Both the position numbers and the translations under genes were made by a program. Shown piece by piece: positions 32,107 to 42,965 of a stretch of 64,000 bases of DNA; the first letter of the stretch is position 1, and every line of letters begins with the position of its first letter. Source of the DNA: Oreohelix idahoensis (Eukaryota; Mollusca; Gastropoda; Stylommatophora; Oreohelicidae); the NCBI GenBank assembly GCA_024509875.1, contig JAMPIV010019851.1, positions 744,001 through 808,000 of the forward strand. Direction: 5' to 3'. The notes beneath the pieces are model-generated. The model searched no databases. It worked only from the letters and a program-made list of their open reading frames with translations, and was not told the DNA's origin.

Positions 32107-33036
32107 CTCAATGCTGGCTCAGAGGCTGATCTGCAGCATAGTGTGGATAGATTCTCCGAAGCCTGCGCCAACTTTGGGCTTACCATCAACATGAAGAAAA
32201 CAGAAATCATGTACCAACCAGCTCCTGGCACAGTTTATACTGAGCCAGTCATCAAGGTTAATGGTGAGAAACTGAATGTTGTGAACAGATTCACATACCT
32301 TGGTAGCACACTATCCCAGAACATTGTCATTGATGATGAGGTGAACACCAGGATCTCCAAAGCCAGCAGCACATTTGGCAGACTATACACCAACGTTTGG
32401 CATCGAAGTGGCATTAGTCTACAGACAAAGCTGAAGGTGTACAGAGCTGCGGTGCTTCCAGTGCTGCTATATGCATGTGAAACATGGACTGTATACAGGC
32501 GCCACGTAAAGAAGCTAAACCACTTCCATACAGTCTGTCTCAGGAAGATAATGAACATCAAATGGCAAGACAAGATCCCGGATACCGCCGTTCTTGACAG
32601 AGCTGGTATCCCTAGTATTGATACTATTCTGATGCAGTCACAAATTCGCTGGGCAGGTCATGTAGTCCGCATGCCAGACCATCGACTGCCAAAGATACTC
32701 TTTTATGGTGAGATGCAGAAGGGTAAACGCTCCCATGGTGGCCAAAAGAAGCGCTTCAAAGACACGTTAAAGACGTCATTGAAAACCTTTGACATAAACC
32801 CAGACACATGGGAAGCTGCTGCGCAAGACCGAACTGCTTGGCGCACATCTCTTTGTAAAGGTGCAGCAGCATGCGAATCATCCAGAAGAGCAGCAGCGGA
32901 ACAGCGGAGACAAGCTAGAAAGGACCGTGAAATAAAACCTTCACATGAAGCAAACATTCCCTGCCCACACTGTCCAAGATCTTTCCAGGCCCGCATCGGG
33001 CTCTTCAGTCACCTTCGTACCCATAGACTAACCTAA
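32107..33036 (+). pseudogene. LINE copy 1: RT thumb, post-RT domain and C2H2 finger
   Basis: The frame resumes exactly where 30169 stopped (after the duplicated GTGCC) and stays open for 310 codons to TAA at 33034-33036. It contains FGLTINMKKTEIMYQP, NRFTYLGSTLSQN (thumb), LYACETWTV, QIRWAGHVVRMPDHRLP and RSHGGQKKRFKDTLK. It ends with a classical C2H2 zinc finger CPHCPRSF...SHLRTH (first Cys codon 32962). The finger is probably involved in nucleic-acid binding; this is inferred from fold type. It is well preserved but separated from the catalytic half by the LTR-like insertion. Confidence 0.88.
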
Positions 33037-33109
33037 CATATTTTTAAATAATTGGATGAACAGAGTGGTCTTCATCACCCGTGATGGACGAACAACCATA
33101 CACAGCTAT

Positions 33110-33280
33110 ACAGCAAGTTCTCTTCAAAGGTTCTCAAGTAATTAATATCAACGTTAACTTCTTTTCAAGGGTTCTCAAATGGTCAGCATCAAACATTCTT
33201 CTGGGTTATCTGGTTGGTACGTTAGACCTGCCGATTGCAGGAGATATACATTTAGATCCCAGTCCATTGCTTTATATCTG
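33110..33280 (+). pseudogene. LINE N-terminal fragment with 2A-like motif remnant
   Basis: One open frame gives NILLGYLVGTLDLPIAG and then GDIHLDPSP. LINE ORFs of several clades begin with a hydrophobic stretch followed by GD(I/V)xxNPGP, a 2A-like sequence. Here it reads GDIHLDPSP, with the conserved NPGP altered. It could be the 5' remnant of the RNase H LINE whose 3' end is at 35165-35971. The assignment rests on one short motif. Confidence 0.35.
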
Positions 33281-35164
33281 ACACGTACCTTTACTTCTTG
33301 TGCACAGTTTGCAACGGTGAGTGATTTAAGAAATGACTGTCTAAACTTCCTATAACAAGGTAAACATCTTTAGAATCTTTCAAAACAATCTGTTATAAAC
33401 GTTAATGTTCCTTTCTACGTGAATTTAAATACCACAGTGTTTCTCAACATCTTCTCGTCATATAACTCATCTGCAATCCTCATCACTCATTAAGTACTAT
33501 GTATCAGCACATCATAATTCTGCCATCCACATCACAAAATAAGTACTATCTGCATCCGCAGAGTGAAAACGTACTCTATGTGACCGACGACTATATCTCA
33601 ATAATCCATTTCACATTCCGTGTGACAGAGTGAAGAAAAGAGGGGCAGTACTTTTTGTTATTTATCTTCTGTTGTGTAACTGGCTACCGCCAGAGATGGT
33701 GGTTACAGATGTGACTTGTAAAACCCAGGTAGTTTTTGGGAGACTTGTATATGTTGGTGTTTTGGCTGTGTGATCGTAGAAAATAAAGTACTCTATTTCC
33801 GATAACTTGGCGTCAAACAAAAACTTCCAATCAAGTAATAAGTCCAATCTCGTCTTAGTAAAATTCCTTTATTTAGTTGTTGTATTTTCTGACAATTCTA
33901 TGCTGGTTCATAGATTACATATCACCAGACGTGTACAAAACCAGCAGTAAACAATCAAGAAGAATGGTGTCGTACGAGATGGTGGAACTGCTACTGCTAC
34001 TGTTAGCCTCGTGGTAAATAAAATAAAAGGCTTCTGCTTACTATAGTCGAGCGAGAGGGACTACTGAAGAAATTGTAGCAGTGTGCAGCGCTGGTTCGCT
34101 GAACTCCCTGGTTGGTAGGAGATTTCTAGAAGAATATGAAATGCACAGTTCTTGTTCCAGCACGTAGGAACCTAGGGCTCTTACAGACGAGCGTTTCTTG
34201 CTTCGCGTTTCTCGCGCGTGACGAATGAAAGAGTAGGGATTTACAGGGTAGGCTTGTGTTACCACCCGAGGGGAATGCGGTACGGTTCCTCCGCGCCTAA
34301 GGTGGATAACGCCTAATATGGAATGGTTCCCTCACTGACTGACTGGACCCACGATGTCCCGTCTCTATATCCCGTCATCCGGTGATCAGCTGACCGGATG
34401 TTATTTCCTATTCGAGGATATACCGGAAACTATCTATTCTAAAAGGCTTCCGTTCTAACACGTATCGATTCCACACAAGGTTTGATGACGTCATTTCATG
34501 TACACCATGATTGAATGACGTCATAGGTTTGTGACTAGTGTTTATTTCACTAACTAGTCGCGCTCACATACTTAGTGTTTAAATCTTGCTTAAGTATTCT
34601 TACCCTAACTCTAATAAGTGGCAACACCCTAGTGCTAAAACGACGTAGTAGGCCATACGGTCACATCCATCACTTGTTTCATCTCTTCAAATAATAATAG
34701 ATCCGCATCCGCAGAGTGACACTATCTCATTTCTTCATAATCCACATCATGGGAACCACTGTCCTAATGTTCTTTATATATAGAAATAAACTATTACTAA
34801 TGTTTCTCTTATATCAGAAAATATATCTACGAAAACATTCTCTCTTAAACAATGCCACTAAAAGTTAAATTTATATTCTACAAAAATCACACGACTGCTA
34901 ACGCAGTGTGTGAGACCTTCTCGCGGCTACATCTTCGCTCTGCAATGCCTTGACAACTCTCGTCTCAAGATATTCTTTCTAGTTCCTAAAAATGCCCTTC
35001 AACTTTTCTCGTCAGGGTCAGTCACCCTTACTTTTGTCCTCCAAAAAATACCAACCAAAAATGATTCACTAATTGGATTCTACTCCGACTCAGTGTGCAG
35101 GTTAATTTCCTTTCCTGTTGTTACTTTTAGGAAGCTAAATATGTGTTTTCCTGTTAAGACCATC
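33281..35164. other. Unassigned interval with a repeated GCATCCGCAGAGTGA
   Basis: GCATCCGCAGAGTGA occurs at about 33551 and 34698 with loosely similar flanks. A TG...CA interval (33670-34931) bracketed by TCTTC is possible but weak. Open frames at the 3' end (from about 34910) are in part upstream of the recognisable RNase H region. Confidence 0.4.
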
Positions 35165-35971
35165 TTACAACATGTCCATGAAATTCAGGATAGATACCAC
35201 CTCCCAGAAAGAAGACAAGATATACAGAAAGTAGTACATAATTTACCACCAAATACTCGCTTAAAAACGCCAGAAGTACAAATAAAATTAGTAGATGGAA
35301 CAACCAAACACTCCGACCCAGTCAGTCTTATGAGTGCATCACAACGAACCATTGATGCCTACCCTGAAGAATGGTTGCATGTCTATACTGACAGATCTGC
35401 ATTTAAGGCCACCATCAAAGCAAGTTACGGAGTTTACATATGTTATCCAGATGGATCCTCCGACGAGCTGTTTGATGCATGCGGGAAGTTTTGCTCCAAC
35501 TACGAAGCTGAAATCATTGCACTGGAAACAGCCGTATACCATCTGAAGACTGTATTCGATGCCTTTCCCCCAATGGCTCAAAACATAGCCATTTTTACTG
35601 ACTCAGTGTCTGCCCTTCATGCTTTGGAAAGCAGTGGACATTGTAGAACTGAATTACACGGAGGAATCAGAACACCATTTTTCGGCTCAGAACTCAACAC
35701 ATACCACTCAACAGTCACTTGAACAGAATCCAACCACAACACTCTCCAGAGTGCCAGCTGTGTAACTACCCCTACGAAACTGTTGGCCACCATCTATTTG
35801 AGTGCCCAGCACGCGATGATATGAAAATGCTCCTTCCTCCGAGGCCAGATAAGTGGAACACCTTGTACGGAGAAACAAAGCAACTTGCGAAAACATGCAG
35901 ATATCACTACATGGCATTGGGCCGAAGGGCGAGACCCCAAGTGCCGCTGGATAAATAACAACAACAACAAC
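35165..35971 (+). pseudogene. LINE 3' end with RNase H domain and CCHC motif
   Basis: Frame 1 (to 35722) carries an RNase H domain: EEWLHVYTDRSAFKA (first catalytic Asp, Gly of YTDGS changed to Arg), FCSNYEAEIIALETAV (catalytic Glu) and NIAIFTDSVSALHALES (second Asp). The final part of the domain is missing after LESSGHC. Frame 2 (35719-35958) gives CQLCNYPYETVGHHLFEC, a C-x2-C-x8-H-x4-C variant, then MALGRRARPQVPLDK and a stop, followed by (AAC)n at 35957-35971. RNase H plus a terminal zinc motif indicates an I/Jockey-group type LINE. Its last ~50 bp match the SINE-E tail. It is broken by a deletion and frameshift. Confidence 0.8.
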
Positions 35972-36461
35972 ATCGATCTTAAAGTCGTAAACAAATCATT
36001 TGGCAACCTTAAGGTTAGAATCTCACTATACGCGGGAAAAGTTAGTTACTCGTTAAACGTTCCTTGTCCCATGCTACTTTGCTTTCTTCGGCAGTGTTAG
36101 TTTCAGACTAACTCAATCCAGGACAATCCTGTGTTTTCAAATAAATCTGTCAACTTTTCCTACAATTTGCCCACCTGCAAAAAGTCTGCAGTAATTGCTT
36201 CCCAGGCCAGGACCGTAGCCCGTACTATGCCAATGACCCTACGTGTATGTCGATTCAGTTACAGTACAAACGGACAAAGCCTGCTCTTTCTCTTATGCTA
36301 GTCCTTCACTCCATTCCCTGTCACATAAATGTGCTAGTGTAGATAAAATAGTATTATTAAAACTCCCCCCCCCCCCTTCCCAAATTATCTTCACACTAGA
36401 AGGGTACGCCAGGAAGACTCACCTCTCATACGGGGTACGTGAATTTTGTCAGTTTGGGAAA
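35972..36461. other. Unassigned interval
   Basis: A C homopolymer near 36366 is the only notable sequence. Confidence 0.5.
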
Positions 36462-36662
36462 CACTGCCATATCCGATACTGCCGGGTTAGACACCTCACT
36501 TATACAAGTTCTCAGCTTTATGAGGTGGAATGACCATTTTCCTCGCCACATTTGCCTTCCTCAGATGCAGAGCTAGGTACCCATTTTTACAGCTGGGTAG
36601 ACCAGAGCATAACGCAACCTGTTTTCCAACGCGGTCCCTTTACAGCGGACTAACCACTCAGA
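36462..36662 (-). mobile_element. SINE-A copy, diverged
   Basis: Reverse complement of the family: CAGCTTTATGAGGTGG, CCTCGCCACATTTGCCTTCC, ACAGCTGGGTAGACCAGAGC and a degraded head ending AGCGGACTAACCACTC. Box B is lost. Confidence 0.75.
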
Positions 36663-36984
36663 TGTTCCAGTTATAACATACGACACAAAAAACGCAAAGA
36701 GACAGTTATGCGCGGTCACAAGGACGCAGCAATGACAGCAATAACGAGGTAGATAGAAAAAAAGGATATAAATAGATATGCATTTTTAAAATGCGTCGCT
36801 GAAAGGAGGAAAGTCTAAGGTCAAGTCGCGCGCCCTGTTCCGAGGCGTAGGTGAACATGTCCTTCCATAGATCTCGATTTTTTTATAAGCTTGATTAATT
36901 AGTCTGCCCCGTGTAGTTCCCGGGTGGTCTCTGACGAGACAAAATATGAATAGGACTGCTACGCCCTATCTAATGTAGTTTATA

Positions 36985-37195
36985 AATAAAGTGAATTCTA
37001 GTAATAGGCTCGTGGGCTTTCACTTGGAACGAGGATAAAAGTATCTTAAGCCTGGGAATACCCCGGGAGAGGGATAGTCTGAAATTTTACAAGCATACAT
37101 TTTTGTCTCCCACTTTTCTCCCGTCACCTAGAGATCTGTCAAATCACCAACAGTGATCTACCGGTAGTCCGTGATTGATTGGTTGCCGACTCCTA
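36985..37195 (+). mobile_element. hAT-like fragment (copy c), right end
   Basis: AAGTGAATTCTAGTAATAGG, CGTGGGCTTTCACTTGGAAC, CTCCCGTCACCTAGAGATCT and GATTGGTTGCCGACTCCTAC parallel 22745-22955 in order. The reversed end contains GTCGGCAACC. The left half is missing. Confidence 0.5.
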
Positions 37196-37594
37196 CTCTA
37201 GAAAATTACGGTAAAACTGGTGTAGGAATAGTTGCCAGAAAGTACCGAAATTATTGAGAATTACTGTACAAGTGCTGTAGAATTTAGGGGAAAAAAAACA
37301 GTTAGCTTGTCAGAAAACATTGAAAACCCTTTCCAATTAATGTAATGTGTTGTATTGAAATCTAGTTTAAAATAATAAATGTATTGAAAGTTTAGAATTA
37401 CTGTAAAATTCTTTAAGAAACACATGGGACAAAAGTATTTAAATTTATCGGACACTACCATTAAAAATACTGTGTTTAAACGTGCCACAAAGTATTGAAA
37501 ACTCATAAACTTGTTATAGAAAAACTGAAACATTGATTTTCTTAAGCTTTAGGCAGATTAGTTTGTGAGGGGCTTAAGAAAACCATTTCTAATA
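37196..37594. other. Unassigned AT-rich interval
   Basis: ATTGAAA-type phrases recur near 37316, 37352, 37382 and 37495 (GTATTGAAA, CATTGAAA), a possible remnant of an imperfect repeat. No gene is supported. Confidence 0.4.
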
Positions 37595-37606
37595 CATCTT
37601 TGAAAT

Positions 37607-40600
37607 GGTTTGGTTGTTCGTCCATCACGGGTGATGAAGACCACTCTGTTCATCCAATTATTTAGGAATATGTTAGGTTAGTCTATGGGTACGAAGGTGA
37701 CTGATGAGCCCGATGCGGGCCTGGAAAGATCTCGGACTATGTGGGCAGTGAATGTTTGCTTCATGTGAAGGTTTTATTACACGGTCTTTTCTAGCTTGTC
37801 TCCGCTGTTCCGCTGCTGCTTTTCTGGATGATTCGCACGCCGCTGCACCTATTACGAAGAGATGTGCGCCAAGCGGTTCGGTCTTGCGCAGCAGCTTCCC
37901 ATGTGTCAGGGTTTATGCCAGAGGTTTTCAATGAAGTCTTAAGCGTGTCTTTGAAGCGCTTTTTTTGACCACCATGGGAACGTTTACCTTTCTGCATCTC
38001 ACCATATGAGTATTTGTGGCAGTTGATGGTCTGGCATGCGGACTACATGACCTGCCCAGCGAATCTGTGACTGCGCAGAATAGTATCGATGCTAGGGATA
38101 CCAGCTCTGTCAAGAACGGCGGTATCCGGGATCTTGTCTTGCCATTTGATGTTCATTACCTTTCTGAGACAGACTGTATGGAAGTGGTTAAGCTTCTTTA
38201 CGTGGCGCCTATATACAGTCCATGTTTCACATGCATAAAGCAACACTGGAAGCACCGCAGCTCTGTACACCTTCAGCTTTGTCTGTAGACTAATGCCACT
38301 TCGATGCCAAACGTTGGTGTAAAGTCTGCCAAATGTGCTGCTGGCTTTGGAGATCCTGGTGTTCACCTCATCATCTTTGACGATGTTCTGGGATAGTGTG
38401 CTACCAAGGTATGTGAATCTGTTCACAACTTTCAGTTTCTCACCATTTACCTTGATGATTGGCCCAGTATAAATTGTGCCAGGAGCTGGTTGGTACATGA
38501 TTTCTGTTTCCTCCGTGTTGATGGTAAGCCCAAAGTTGGAACAGGCTTCGGAGAATCTATCCACGCTATTCTGCAGATCAGCCTCTGAGTCAGCATTGAG
38601 GGCACAATCGTCAGCAAACAGAAGATCTCTGGTGGTGTGTGATTTGACCTTGGTTTTTGCTTGAAGCATCATAAGGTTAAACAATTTTCCATCAGTACGA
38701 TATCTGATGTCGATTCCCGTGTCCCCGTCTCTGAAAGCATCAGTTAGCATAGCAGAAAACATGATACTGAACAGAATCAGTGCAAGTACACACCCTTGTT
38801 TAACTCCATTTGAGACGGGGATAGCTCACAGTTTCTCTGAACTCTAGTCTGCATTCCATCATGCAGTTGCTGCACTATTGTGATAAATTTCTTCGGGCAG
38901 CCGTATTTTGCCATGATCTTCCAAAGACCCTCTCTACTGACCGTGTCGAACGCCTTTGTCAAGCCGATGAAAGCTGTTTACTGGTCACAGTGCTGTTCTT
39001 GGCATTTTTCTTGTAGCTGTCTTGCAGCGAACACCATATCGGTGGTTCCACGTTCTTTCCGGAATCCACACTGACTTTCAAGTAGAAGACCTTTGTCAAG
39101 ATGAGCCGTAAGACGATTCAGAAGGATTCTGGCGAATATCTTCCCTGCGATTGATAATAGAGAGATGCCTCGATGATTGTTACAGTCTTAGCGATTACCT
39201 TTACGTTTGTATAGATGTATAATTGACGCATCTTTGAGACCGTGTGGGATGGTTTCACTCTGCCACATTTGTTGGAAGATCATGTGAAGTTTCTCTATCA
39301 GAACTCTTTATAGACCTCAACAGGAATGGAATCGGAGCCGGGTGCCTTTCCACTAGAAAGATGACGAATCGCTTTTTGAGTTTCCTCCAGGGTTGGTATA
39401 TCATCTAATGCTTCATTTATAGGAATTTGGGGCAGGCGGATGATGGCTTCGTCGTTAATAGATGATGGCTGGTTCAGAATATTATTAAAATGTTCTACCC
39501 AGCGTTGGAGAATTTTTTCCTTGTCTGTAATTGGTGTCTTCCCATCTGCATTAAGGAGGGGAAATAATCCTGATGATGTTGGACCATAGACCGCTTTGAG
39601 TGCATGGTAAAAAATATTTTTCAAGTCATGGCTGTCAGCAAAGCCTTGGAGCTCATCTGCTTTATTACTCAGCCATGAGTCCCGCATCTGGCGTAGTTTA
39701 TGTTGGACGATTCAACGCATGTTGTTGAAAGCGTCTTTCCTGGATGTAGATTTTGGATCATTTAAATATGCTTTATGGAGATGGTGTTTCTACGCCAACA
39801 TCTTCTTTATATCATCTGAGTTCTCATCAAACCAGTCATTTTGTTTCTTGATGGCGGGTCCCAGGAATATTGTGGCAGTGTTGTAGATCTGCTCACTTAG
39901 GCCGTCTAATGAGATAGATTTGAGACGATCTTCTAGGGTGTCAGTAAATGACTGTTTGGTTTTTATCTTCTTTAGTTTGGTGACATCCAGCCTTTTTTGA
40001 GTTTTCTTCCCCTGAGGGCGCCTGGCTGGTTGGATACGAATTTTAAGCTTAGACACAATGAGGCGATGATCAGTCCAGCATTCGGCACCACACATGGACT
40101 TGGTCACCCGGACATCTTGCCTGTCCTTCTTCTTAACAATTACATATTCAATTAGGTGCCAATGCTTTGAGCGAGGGTGCGTCCAGGAGGTCATGTTGCG
40201 GGTAGGAAGTCGAAAAATGGTGTTGATGACATGGAGGTCATGTTCTGCACAAGTCTGGAGGAGAAGAAGTCCATTGCTGTTACAGCGACCCACGCCGTAC
40301 TTTCCGATAGTGCAATTCCAGGAGATGTTATCAGAGCCTACTGTTGCATTAAAGTCACCAAGAATGATGAGCTTATCTGCTTTAGGAACTGATGCAATGA
40401 CTATATGCCGTTCTTCGTAATACTTATCCTTGACGTCATCCTGGTTTGTCATAGTTGATGCATACGCGCTAATGATGGTGGCATGTTTCCTTCCATAAAG
40501 CAGGGGGATCTTGACCGTCAAGATTCGGTCATTTATTCCCTTTGGGGAACCCGCTAACTTGCTGACAATTGCTGTTTTGATAGCAAATCCAACCCCTGCT

Positions 40601-41632
40601 TCTCGTCTTTTTTCAGTTCCTCTTCCGCCCCAATAGAATGTATAACCTGCACCCTTTTCGCAAAGTTGACCCTCGCCTGCAAGTCGAGTTTCAGTCAGTG
40701 CTGCTATGTCAATGTTGTATCTGGCCAGTTCTCTCCCAATCAGGGCAGTTCGCCTCTCGGGTCTGTTTGCGTTAAAGTCTTTGTCAAGGAGAGTGCGTGC
40801 ATTCCATGCGCCTAGAATGAGGGGGAAGAATCTTTTCTTTCATTTTCTTATGTGTCATCCGCCGAAGTAGGGTACCCACAAACCGCGGTAAGTTGCTAAG
40901 GTAATGGTGGAGCAGGCAATGTTAAGGGCACCTTTTCTAGCCCCTTCCTCATGCCATGGAGGTGAGCAGTGCTTTCCTAAAGAGGGCTGCTCAGTCACTC
41001 AGGGGGCTGCCGAATCCCACTGCTGCCCCGATCAGTGGAAGACGACCATATGGCCTGAGCCGCCGGTGTGTAGGTCTGCGACTACGACTGCCAGCGCACC
41101 CACGCCACATGACTTGTTGTGAGTGGATGGATGAGTGGATGAAGAGCGACTTGCGCAGTGATTTGGTTTAAAGTGAGGAAGAGTTGCGCAATTCGTCGAC
41201 CTCACGCTCTCGCCTGGGTCTATCTGAATCCAGTGGCAAGATAAGTCAAGACGACTGGAGATGAAGTCAGGCGCAGTGGATGACCAGGGCTTTCTACGTG
41301 CCTCGCCGTACTCCTTACGCTCCACAGCGCGTTGCTGGTAATCGGCGTCATGTCCGTTGAACCAACAGGTGGTTTCTTCCGCGCAGTCTATCGAATCCAG
41401 TATTTGCATGTATTCACCGAAGGTTTATAACCTGTCGGCTACCCTCACCTAGTTTAGCCGGCCTGTCAAAGCCGTTCGCGGGGGGTGGCCGCTGTCCAAT
41501 GCTGACAGCTACGAGGAGCCACAGGTGAGAGCTGGATGCCAGGTTTGGACCAAAGGTGGCCGAGCTGCCCTGAAAAGGGCATGGCAGCTCCTTCACCAGA
41601 GGTACTACCAATACCTGACATCCCAAACCCCC
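37607..41632 (-). mobile_element. Full-length RTE-like LINE, copy 2 (dead)
   Basis: CATCTTTGAAAT flanks the element exactly (37595-37606 and 41633-41644). At 4026 bp it matches copy 1 end to end without the LTR-like insertion. It includes the 5' region (41632 down to about 40850), the endonuclease/RT/C2H2 coding region, and the 3' hairpin CATCACGGGTGATG (37619-37632, the complement of copy 1). It lies in opposite orientation to copy 1, with about 4.5 kb between the elements. Confidence 0.9.
37664..40825 (-). pseudogene. LINE copy 2: endonuclease-RT-C2H2 coding region, many lesions
   Basis: The endonuclease is open across the 28086 stop position of copy 1 and keeps ILGDFNATVGSDN near 40350, with an in-frame 10-codon deletion later (SLDGLSEQ, near 39905). 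Lesions by comparison with copy 1 include TAG at about 39788, TGA near 39713, and a short deletion giving a frameshift and stop near 39300. Further stops lie in the RQDCNN region (39190) and before TAFIGLTKAF (38980). A small deletion sits between motif A and motif B (38820), and a one-base loss after DTIL occurs near 38085. RT motif [15 protein letters not shown] (near 38620) is uninterrupted here. The terminal finger has lost Cys residues (HSLPT*SEIFP). It is clearly non-functional. Confidence 0.85.
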
Positions 41633-41644
41633 CATCTTTGAAAT

Positions 41645-42667
41645 ACGTTTTGATGGATGGTATTGAGGCTTTCAAATGTCAAAAATGCGGTAAATATCGT
41701 AATGTTCTGTGATTTTCAGTTTTTTTTTTTATCAATTCACAAGTAATGAGAGCTTTCTGAAGGCACAAAAAAAAAAAAAAAAAACCATGTGTCCATGGAG
41801 ATTGTGAGTTCACTGAGCACTAGAAGTCTCTACCATCTCCCTTCTTCTCCGTCCACCCTGATGTGTGCAGTCCGCCGCGGTATTTACTTCCTTCACTAGA
41901 TTCAATTTTGCCAGTGTCACTGACAGAGTTTAAATCGAGTCCTTACATATTAATGGGACGATTTCAAGCTTTATTAATCGGGACAGGGTTAAGCTGACAG
42001 TAAAAAAAATCAAATAAAAAAAAAAATCACAGAAAACCAAGGAAATTCCAGTGCAGTGGGAGAATTCGGAATCGACGAAAAAAACAACTCATTCGACTTA
42101 TAATCGGGTCTTCCATTTTGGACGGCTTTATGTCCTAAAGTCAAGGGGTGAGTTATAGTCGGGTCGACTTTTATTCGAGTATATACGGTATGTGATTAGT
42201 GTTTCCAGTGAAGAGTAATTTTGTTGTCTCTTCCCCAAAGTTAGCGAAAATCCGTCAGCAGTTTTATGAAATGGTGAACGAGTCGAAAGATGTTGATAAA
42301 GCAAAGAGCAAGGTATATTGCAAACTGAAGTTTTTCTTAAGTGTTCCCTAAAGTTCATATACGTGACGGAATCTTGAGCAACGGTTTTACCAGCGCGCGC
42401 TGTCAGCTGTGCAAGTATTACAATTGTCTGTAGCCTATATGGAGTTATGTAATTACTGAAGTCGTGACGACTCAGATTCACAAGCACGTGTACTGCACAT
42501 GCTACTAATGTTTCCATAATTCCGTATCTTTTCGAGAACTAAAAATCTATGGAGTTGATTTTCAGTTGCAAGTGACCCTTCCAGCAAAATTTATTCCTCA
42601 GTTCATTGTTTAAACCATTCTTTATTTCTTCTTGAATGGACAGAGGGAACAAATTCAAGCCATTTTA
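41645..42667. other. Unassigned; possible MITE about 41700-42190
   Basis: Poly-T and poly-A runs (41718, 41768) precede ACTCATTCGACTTATAATCG and end with TTTTATTCGAGTATATACGG (42170-42189). The last phrase resembles termini of widespread DNA transposons, but I could not find a matching opposite end. Nothing is recognised in 42190-42667. Confidence 0.35.
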
Positions 42668-42965
42668 AAGGTAAAGGCAGTCCAATAGCAGTTACTGACG
42701 TAGGGGAGGGAAGTGACTATACTATGTCCAGCTTTAATGATGTGGGGTGTCCTGCTCCCTTCCTCGCTGCCTTTACCTTCCCTGACTCAAGAGAACCTAT
42801 AGGTTTGCCTGGAGTTTAATGACGTTAATTCTGATCAACAATAACAGTAATTCAAGAGAAGAGTAGGTGCCCATTTACAGCTTGGTAGACTAGAGCATGA
42901 CGCTACCAGGTCTCAAACCCAGAACCCGGCAACTTTGCCGCAAGAAGCTAGCGCTGTAACAGCCA
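42668..42965 (-). mobile_element. SINE-A copy with a ~62-bp internal insertion
   Basis: Reverse-complement SINE-A with tail AGGTAAAGG (42669-42677), CAGTTACTGACGTAGGGGAG, CCTCGCTGCCTTTACCTTCC and a head remnant at 42930-42965. About 42796-42857 (AACCTATAGGTTTGCC...ATAACAGTAATTC) is absent from all other copies. It lies between TCAAGAG repeats, suggesting a small later insertion. Confidence 0.75.

Larger units (their letters stand above)
27013..33097 (+). mobile_element. Full-length RTE-like LINE, copy 1 (dead), split by a TG...CA element
   Basis: ATACACAGC flanks the whole element (27004-27012 and 33098-33106). Without the internal insertion at 30170-32101 it is about 4.15 kb. The order is a ~0.85-kb 5' region (shared with copy 2, containing an (ATCC)n run at 27530-27557), apurinic-like endonuclease, reverse transcriptase, and a C-terminal C2H2 finger. 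It has a short 3' UTR with the hairpin CATCACCCGTGATG (33073-33086), ending GGACGAACAACC without poly-A. Single-ORF layout, WNARTLL endonuclease start and FADD catalytic core suggest an RTE-related clade; exact clade not determined. Confidence 0.85.
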
